The translations under genes and the position numbers were made by a program. Source: Clostridia bacterium (GTDB lineage: Bacteria; Bacillota; Clostridia; Christensenellales; Aristaeellaceae). Taken from it: DNA of 5,249 bases. Below, piece by piece: positions 1-3,804 of the stretch (the first letter of the stretch is position 1; every line of letters starts with the position of its first letter). The DNA lies in NCBI GenBank assembly GCA_017458865.1, contig JAFSZW010000452.1, positions 1 through 5,249 of the forward strand, in the 5' to 3' direction. The notes below the pieces were generated by a model, which ran no database searches, had not been told where the DNA came from, and saw only the letters and a list, made by a program, of their open reading frames with translations.

Positions 1-72
1 AGCCCTTCCAGACCGTTTTCCGAACATTTATACCGCAGGTAGAAAACCAATGTTCGTCATTTCCATGCTTTC

Positions 73-94
73 CGTGAATCATTCATGTTTCACG
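73..94. repeat. Imperfect 22-bp dyad, possible operator
   Basis: The arms CGTGAA (73-78) and TTCACG (89-94) are perfect inverted copies. Inside them CAT (80-82) faces ATG (85-87), with one mismatched pair at 79/88, giving nine of ten matched positions per half-site around a two-base centre. The size and symmetry suit a site for a dimeric repressor or activator. It could also form a small RNA hairpin. No cognate regulator is encoded in the window. Confidence 0.35.
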
Positions 95-97
95 AGG

Positions 98-130
98 CCA
101 AAAACCTGCCAAAAATCCGAACGAAAAAAA
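98..130. other. Phased A-tracts, probable curved DNA
   Basis: CCAAAAA occurs at 98-104 and again at 109-115, exactly 11 bases apart, and is followed by a run of seven A at 124-130. A-tracts repeated about once per helical turn are known to bend DNA. This is seen directly in the sequence; that it has a regulatory or architectural role is inference. Confidence 0.4.
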
Positions 131-135
131 GATTT

Positions 136-166
136 TGAGAAATTTAAATTTCCCTGAATTTTCTCA
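136..166. repeat. AT-rich palindrome inside a 7-bp inverted repeat
   Basis: A perfect 14-bp palindrome, GAAATTTAAATTTC, lies at 139-152. It is nested in arms TGAGAAA (136-142) and TTTCTCA (160-166). Read on the minus strand the arms are followed shortly by a run of seven T (complement of 124-130), so it could be a weak intrinsic terminator for a minus-strand transcript. The stem is almost all A/T, so this is uncertain. A protein-binding palindrome is the alternative. Confidence 0.3.
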
Positions 167-185
167 TTTCAGACCTGTTTCAGAC
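167..185. repeat. Tandem TTTCAGAC repeat with 11-base period
   Basis: TTTCAGAC is present at 167-174 and 178-185, separated by CTG. Two identical 8-base half-sites one helical turn apart is the layout bound by many OmpR/PhoB-family response regulators. The motif itself is not one I recognise, and the strong promoter candidate is almost 300 bases downstream, so assignment as an operator is inference. Confidence 0.35.
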
Positions 186-461
186 TGATTCCGGTGTGAT
201 GGCGCCTTGTTTACCTCCCCATGGAGGCTTCCCCCGAACGAACATTCCAAATCCGTCACCGCCTTTCATTCATTTCAGCTTCCCATCTGCCTGCACGCTT
301 TCAGGACGGTAGGCCAATTTCCATCCGGTACACCTGCACAGCCAGACAGCAGCCTGTTACGAAACGCAAATCAGCGACACAGTATCCTTCCTGGGATCTT
401 GCCACAGGTCCAACGTGTTCCATGTGGGTCATCTCCTTCATTAAAATAGCAGGCGCCTCGT

Positions 462-490
462 TTGACAGTTCCAGTGTTATCAGATATACT
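462..490 (+). promoter_or_regulatory. Near-consensus sigma-A promoter
   Basis: The -35 box is TTGACA (462-467), a perfect match, followed by a 17-base spacer and the -10 box TATACT (485-490), five of six matches. Transcription would begin near 496-498. This is the best promoter seen in the window. It faces the gene at 825, which would give a leader of roughly 330 bases, but a terminator-like hairpin starts only about 37 bases after the predicted start. It may therefore drive a short RNA, an attenuated leader, or both. Confidence 0.6.
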
Positions 491-532
491 GTAATCAGCA
501 TTTGGCTTTCAGATGTGCGTGAAACTGAGACC

Positions 533-567
533 GCGGGAGGACCTGAAGGCCCTCCCGTTATCTGTTT
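533..567 (+). terminator. Terminator-like hairpin, possible attenuator
   Basis: CGGGAGG (534-540) pairs perfectly with CCTCCCG (551-557). A G-U pair at 533/558 can extend the stem, and CC/GG pairs inside close a TGAA tetraloop across one A-C mismatch. A moderately U-rich stretch follows, with six U in 558-567. This fits a weak intrinsic terminator or attenuator just after the promoter at 462-490. The U-tract is interrupted, so termination would probably be partial. A plain structured leader element is the alternative. Confidence 0.45.
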
Positions 568-659
568 CATTCCAATGTACCTGATGGCCTCTGTGCTCAG
601 ACTGCTCGATATTTGTTGACTCAGCCTGTCTCATTGCTTTTCTGAACACGGTCATTTCC

Positions 660-781
660 ATGCAGACAGCGTCTCTTCTGATAATACCCGCTGTCATCTC
701 AAAATCACGCATCGACTCCGGGGATCTACTGGCACCATCAGAAGAGAAATCTATCATATCACCATCATGTCTGCATCCCGG
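660..781 (+). ncRNA. Candidate structured leader RNA of the BMP operon
   Basis: Two perfect inverted repeats are nested. The outer has arms ATGCAGACA (660-668) and TGTCTGCAT (768-776); the inner has TCTCTTCTGAT (672-682) and ATCAGAAGAGA (737-747). Together they define a 20-bp interrupted helix enclosing a 54-base loop. Inside the loop CCCG (687-690) can pair with CGGG (719-722). Two competing pairings are visible: GACAGCG (665-671) with CGCTGTC (689-695), which would break the outer helix and present the inner arm as a hairpin loop, and CCGGG (718-722) with CCCGG (777-781), a pseudoknot. The element ends 43 bases before the start codon at 825. Mutually exclusive helices are typical of regulatory leaders, but I do not recognise a known riboswitch class. 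Confidence 0.5.
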
Positions 782-810
782 CCGAATCGGATAGCACCGA
801 CTTACGAATA

Positions 811-816
811 AAGGAG
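811..816 (+). promoter_or_regulatory. Strong ribosome binding site that decides a TTG start
   Basis: AAGGAG ends eight bases before the TTG at 825. The next in-frame ATG of the gene is codon 53, inside the conserved region, so this site is the main reason for accepting the TTG start. CTCC at 716-719 in the upstream leader could in principle pair with GGAG here, but four bases is too little to claim sequestration. Confidence 0.8.
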
Positions 817-824
817 CGAACATT

Positions 825-2771
825 TTGTCTACCAATGAATATATAGAAGCTTGGAAAAAGGGAACAAGGGAATCACATCTCCTGCATATTCAGGGCAAGG
901 ATCCATGTCTCCCTGTACTTGCTGAGATTGTGCCCGAGCTCAATCGTCGTTCCCAGGCCAATCTCGGGCTCTGCCAGATCCCTATGGAACTGATCGTTGG
1001 AACAGCAACCAAGGGACGTACCTCTGCATTCTCACGCAGTTTCCTGCCGATCCTGGAACCGGAGTCCGAATTTGCCATGAAATGGGCAGATCTGTACGAC
1101 GCTGTCCTTGAGGATGGTCTCAGGGACCCCATCAAGGTTCTCGAGTACTACAACCAGTACTATGTTGTTGAGGGCAACAAGCGGGTCAGCGTAATGCGTC
1201 AGCTGGATGCACTTACCATCGAAGCTGAGGTTACCCGCATTCTGCCGGAACCCGAGGACAGTACCCGGTATCGCGTGTACAACGAGTTCCTGAGCTTCTA
1301 TAAGGATACAAAAATCAACTACATCCTCTTTACCCATGAGGGCGACTATGCGCGTCTTCGCAATGAAATCGGCGTCAAGGAAGGAGAAAAATGGTCTGAG
1401 GAGCTGGTCAGCGATATCCATTCCTGTTTCTACCGTTTCATGCAGGCATATGTAAAGGAAGAAGGCAAGCGCAGGATCTCCGTCAGCGACGCTTTCCTAT
1501 TATATATCGGAATTTACTCCTTCAAGGATGCTGTCAAAAAAACGCCAAATGAAATGGTTCAGGATATCGCCAAGATTCGTTCGGAGTACACCGTTGCTGC
1601 TGCCAGCAAGCCAGCCATCCTGCTCTCCCAGCCTTCTGAGGAAAAGCCCGGCATCATCCAGTCCGTTCTCCACCGTCCTCCAAAGACACTGAAATGTGCA
1701 TTCATCTACAACAGTTCTCCCGAGCGCTCCGGCTGGACATACTGGCACGAACTCGGACGCAAGGCTGCAGAGGAGACCTTTGGAACACAGGTCGAAACTG
1801 TTGTCAGGCCAGATGTCCTCATGAAGGACGCTGATTCTGTGATTGAATCCCTTATCTCAGATGGATACACGACCATCTTTGCCGCCTCACCTGTTTTTCT
1901 GGACGCCTGCATACTTGAGAGCGCGCAGCATCCGGATGCCCGCATCCTCAACTGCTCGCTGCTGGCCAGTTATCACAAGGTCCGCTCATATTATCTCAGA
2001 ATCTACGAGGCCAAGTACATCCTTGGTGCCATTGCCGGCGCCATGGCAGACAACAACAAGATTGGCTACATCGCAGATTATCCCATCTACGGCGTTCCTG
2101 CTTCCATCAATGCCTTTGCCGCCGGTGCGCAGCTCACCAATCCCCGTGCCAAGGTTTATCTGGAATGGTCCACACTGCCGGATCACAATCCCGAGCAGGC
2201 GCTGCTCGATCAGGGCATTTTCATCATCTCCAGCCGGGATATTTCAGCGCCTCTCCTGGATTCCCGCACTTTCGGCCTGTACGAACAGAAGAATGACAAA
2301 GTATACAACCTTGCCATGCCGGTATGGAACTGGTCAAAGCTCTATCAGGGTATTATCCGCAGCATCCTGACCGGTGCCTGGTCAGAGGAAGGCGAACATC
2401 ACGCAGACCGTGCCATGAGCTATTACATGGGCATGTCTACAGACGCGATTGATCTGTTCTGTTCCTCCCGTGTCCCCCCGCATCTCAAGCGCCTCGTGGA
2501 CCTGTTGCACGAACGCATCCGTTCCGGTGCCTACCTGCCCTTCGTTGGCCCTCAGATGGACCAGACAGGCACCATGCGCATCGAACCGGATGTTGTCCCG
2601 ACACCGCAGGACATTATCCTCATGGATTACCTGGCGGATAATGTCATAGGCAATATCCCCAAAGTGGATCAGCTGAATCCGGCCGCGACCAGCCTTGTAA
2701 CTCTTCAGGGCATCCGTGCAGCTACAGATACAGATACCGTTCCACTGCCCGCTGAAACCCCCGGTGAATAA
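825..2771 (+). CDS. Cytosolic ParB-like/BMP-domain fusion protein
   Basis: A 648-residue protein with a TTG start. Residues about 45-150 resemble a ParB/Srx-like nuclease fold: the stretch DPIKV (101-105) then YYVVEGNKRVSVM (112-124) carries the EGNKR signature of that fold. Residues about 150-285 look helical and act as a linker. Residues about 288-520 match the BMP family (PnrA/TmpC/Med type), with SGWTYWHELGRKAAEE (302-317), LNCS (375-378), YEAKYILGAIAGAMA (394-408) and IGYIADYPIYG (413-423). A C-terminal segment to about 615 contains LPFVGPQMDQTG (571-582). BMP relatives are usually exported lipoproteins that feed purine nucleosides to an ABC transporter. This one has no signal peptide or lipobox, and no permease or ATPase follows it, so the usual database name 'ABC transporter substrate-binding protein' is probably misleading. 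I infer an intracellular ligand sensor. The ligand and the role of the ParB-like part are unknown. It is probably co-transcribed with the phosphoesterase downstream. Confidence 0.88.
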   Translation: MSTNEYIEAWKKGTRESHLLHIQGKDPCLPVLAEIVPELNRRSQANLGLCQIPMELIVGTATKGRTSAFSRSFLPILEPESEFAMKWADLYDAVLEDGLRDPIKVLEYYNQYYVVEGNKRVSVMRQLDALTIEAEVTRILPEPEDSTRYRVYNEFLSFYKDTKINYILFTHEGDYARLRNEIGVKEGEKWSEELVSDIHSCFYRFMQAYVKEEGKRRISVSDAFLLYIGIYSFKDAVKKTPNEMVQDIAKIRSEYTVAAASKPAILLSQPSEEKPGIIQSVLHRPPKTLKCAFIYNSSPERSGWTYWHELGRKAAEETFGTQVETVVRPDVLMKDADSVIESLISDGYTTIFAASPVFLDACILESAQHPDARILNCSLLASYHKVRSYYLRIYEAKYILGAIAGAMADNNKIGYIADYPIYGVPASINAFAAGAQLTNPRAKVYLEWSTLPDHNPEQALLDQGIFIISSRDISAPLLDSRTFGLYEQKNDKVYNLAMPVWNWSKLYQGIIRSILTGAWSEEGEHHADRAMSYYMGMSTDAIDLFCSSRVPPHLKRLVDLLHERIRSGAYLPFVGPQMDQTGTMRIEPDVVPTPQDIILMDYLADNVIGNIPKVDQLNPAATSLVTLQGIRAATDTDTVPLPAETPGE

Positions 2772-2851
2772 CCGACGGTGTTTTGCCCATCCATCCCACA
2801 CCCCGCATTCTGATACGTCAAAAATGTAGCGAAAGTGCAGCGTACAGTGTC

Positions 2852-3451
2852 ATGAGTAAGATTCTTATTTTAGCAGATGAAGCCGAGCCCATGCTCTGGG
2901 AACATCTGGACCGAAGACGACTTGAGGGCGTTGACCTCATTCTCTCGGCCGGAGATCTGCCTGCTTCTTATCTGTCATTCCTTACCTGCTTTACCAACGC
3001 ACCCATTCTCTATATCCGTGGAAATCATGATGACCGGTATGCCACACAGCCGCCTGAGGGCTGCGAGTGCATTGAGGACACCATCTATGACTTCAACGGC
3101 ATCCGCATACTGGGACTTGGTGGCTGCATGCGCTACAACATGGGCGTCAACCAGTATACCGAAAGGGAAATGCGCAGACGCATACGCGCGCTTCGCTTCA
3201 AACTCTGGCGCAAAAAAGGGGTCGATATTCTCCTGACGCACGCCCCTGCCTATCATCTTGGCGATGATACTGACAGATGTCACACAGGATTCTCCTGTTT
3301 CATCGACTTCATGGACAAGTATCATCCCAAGTACCTGATTCATGGGCACGTTCACCAGAGCTACAAGTTCGACTTCAAGCGGACGCATGAGTATAAGGAC
3401 ACGCACATCATAAACGCTTTCAAATACTATTATCTTGATTATCCGGATTAA
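2852..3451 (+). CDS. Calcineurin-like metallophosphoesterase
   Basis: A 199-residue cytosolic protein of the calcineurin-like phosphoesterase superfamily, which hydrolyses phosphomono- or diester bonds using two metal ions. Metal-site motifs appear in the usual order: GD at 34-35, GNHDD at 57-61, THAP at 129-132 and HGHVH at 164-168. The first motif, normally D-x-H, is here ADEAE (8-12), so Asp9 is kept but the histidine is missing. An in-frame TTG at 2783 would add 23 residues; I prefer the ATG at 2852 because the family begins directly with the SKILILADE strand. Neither start has a clear ribosome site. The gene follows the BMP-fusion gene by 80 bases with no terminator between them, and a strong hairpin follows 37 bases after its stop, which fits a two-gene operon. 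The substrate is not deducible. The short length and compact motif spacing resemble the YfcE/MJ0936-like phosphodiesterases. Confidence 0.9.
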   Translation: MSKILILADEAEPMLWEHLDRRRLEGVDLILSAGDLPASYLSFLTCFTNAPILYIRGNHDDRYATQPPEGCECIEDTIYDFNGIRILGLGGCMRYNMGVNQYTEREMRRRIRALRFKLWRKKGVDILLTHAPAYHLGDDTDRCHTGFSCFIDFMDKYHPKYLIHGHVHQSYKFDFKRTHEYKDTHIINAFKYYYLDYPD

Positions 3452-3488
3452 CGACCATCCGCTAATGGGGTATCCGAAACAGCAATTC

Positions 3489-3528
3489 AATACAGACACG
3501 CCTTTCTTTCGGAAGGCGTGTCTGTATT
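3489..3528 (+). terminator. Strong 16-bp hairpin ending the two-gene unit
   Basis: The arm at 3489-3504 (AATACAGACACGCCTT) is perfectly complementary to 3513-3528. A further C-G pair (3506/3511) across a G-U pair leaves a four-base TTTC loop. It lies 37 bases after the stop of the phosphoesterase gene, where an intrinsic terminator is expected. It lacks a true U-tract on either strand, the next bases being CAGCTGGTTTC, so it may instead protect the mRNA 3' end or need a factor to terminate. Confidence 0.6.
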
Positions 3529-3598
3529 CAGCTGGTTTCATCAACAATTCATGCCAAAGACACCTCTGTTATCCCCCAATATACACACTGCTGCAATC

Positions 3599-3628
3599 TT
3601 GACAATCCATTTAACAAAGCAGTATCAT
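3599..3628 (+). promoter_or_regulatory. Candidate sigma-A promoter for the hydrolase gene
   Basis: TTGACA (3599-3604) is a perfect -35 box. TATCAT (3623-3628) matches the -10 consensus at five of six positions with an 18-base spacer, one longer than optimum. Transcription would start near 3635, giving an untranslated leader of about 170 bases before the ATG at 3805. The repeats at 3682-3708 and 3753-3780 would then lie downstream of the start, which suits repression or a different, closer promoter. Confidence is moderate. Confidence 0.45.
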
Positions 3629-3681
3629 GCCTAACATCAGAATACGTCAAATATCCCACTTTTTGCCTTTTCTATCAATAC

Positions 3682-3714
3682 TCCGTCACGCTGAAACGAG
3701 ATTCCGTCTTGAAA
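3682..3714. repeat. TCCGTC...TGAAA direct repeat, 21-base period
   Basis: TCCGTC is found at 3682-3687 and 3703-3708, exactly 21 bases apart. Each is followed by TGAAA (3692-3696 and 3710-3714), with four bases between the elements in the first copy and one in the second. Direct repeats two helical turns apart are typical of AraC-family operators, which commonly control carbohydrate-use genes in Clostridia. No AraC-type gene lies in the window, so the assignment is inference. Confidence 0.4.
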
Positions 3715-3752
3715 TCGGCAAATAAAACAGAAAGAGATACTGTGGATACAGA

Positions 3753-3780
3753 TAATCCCCCTTATTTCCAGAATTATCCC
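3753..3780. repeat. TWATCCC direct repeat, 21-base period
   Basis: TAATCCC (3753-3759) and TTATCCC (3774-3780) are 21 bases apart, each preceded by CAGA at 3749-3752 and 3769-3772. The second copy ends 24 bases before the start codon at 3805. A longer variant, TTATCCCCC, occurs further up at 3569-3577. A regulator bound here would overlap the ribosome-loading region or a promoter too weak to spot by eye. Confidence 0.35.
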
Positions 3781-3804
3781 AGTATATGTGGACAAGTATA
3801 GCCT

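Larger units (their letters stand above)
1..461. other. Non-coding stretch at left edge, no convincing gene
   Basis: I see no believable protein in this stretch. Open frames exist on both strands (for example a plus-strand frame from 221 to 619), but their translations show no recognisable motif or domain, none has a good ribosome site at a sensible distance, and frames on opposite strands overlap each other. What it does contain is AT-rich DNA around 98-166 and several short repeats listed separately. A small hairpin with 5-bp arms CCTCC (214-218) and GGAGG (223-227) around the loop CCAT is also present. The gene to the left, if any, lies outside the window. The stretch may be the distal upstream regulatory region of the gene at 825, or the intergenic gap behind a neighbour that is not shown. 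Confidence 0.6.
3452..3804. other. Intergenic regulatory gap before the hydrolase
   Basis: No gene is visible in these 353 bases. They hold the hairpin at 3489-3528, a promoter candidate at 3599-3628 and the direct repeats listed separately. TATCCC occurs three times on the plus strand (3570-3575, 3652-3657, 3775-3780), with a near copy AATCCC at 3754-3759. TTTGCC (3662-3667) and GGCAAA (3717-3722) form a 6-bp inverted repeat flanking one repeat pair. The stretch is noticeably richer in A and T than the two genes before it. Confidence 0.7.

Noticed and set aside
1..27. Start of a minus-strand gene leaving the left edge
   Set aside because: Only nine codons are visible and there is no ribosome site, so there is nothing to support it.
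525..571. T-box riboswitch resemblance (ACCGCGG before a hairpin)
   Set aside because: The preceding GGTGG of the T-box motif is missing, no specifier stem is visible, and the downstream genes are not aminoacylation or amino-acid genes.
221..619. 132-codon plus-strand open frame
   Set aside because: Its translation has no recognisable domain. The GGAGG near its start overlaps the ATG instead of preceding it, and the promoter and hairpin at 462-557 lie inside it.
525..691. TPP riboswitch fragments (CTGAGA, ACCTGA, TAATACC in that order)
   Set aside because: In a real TPP element ACCTGA and TAATACC are only a few bases apart. Here they are about 135 bases apart, ACCTGA is inside a different hairpin, and no thiamine gene follows.
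301..835. Minus-strand open frames at 301-570 and 509-835
   Set aside because: They overlap each other and the plus-strand leader structures, lack good ribosome sites, and translate into unremarkable low-information sequence.
2783..2851. TTG start extending the phosphoesterase by 23 residues
   Set aside because: No ribosome site precedes it, the added residues look unlike the family, and the conserved first strand begins right after the ATG at 2852.
2813..3651. ATACGTCAAA at 2813-2822 and 3642-3651
   Set aside because: One shared 10-mer between two intergenic regions is expected by chance in a window of this length, and no symmetry or extension supports it.
3709..3724. Possible CcpA cre site (TTGAAATCGGCAAAT)
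   Set aside because: The left half and central CG fit, but the right half misses several consensus positions and symmetry is poor.
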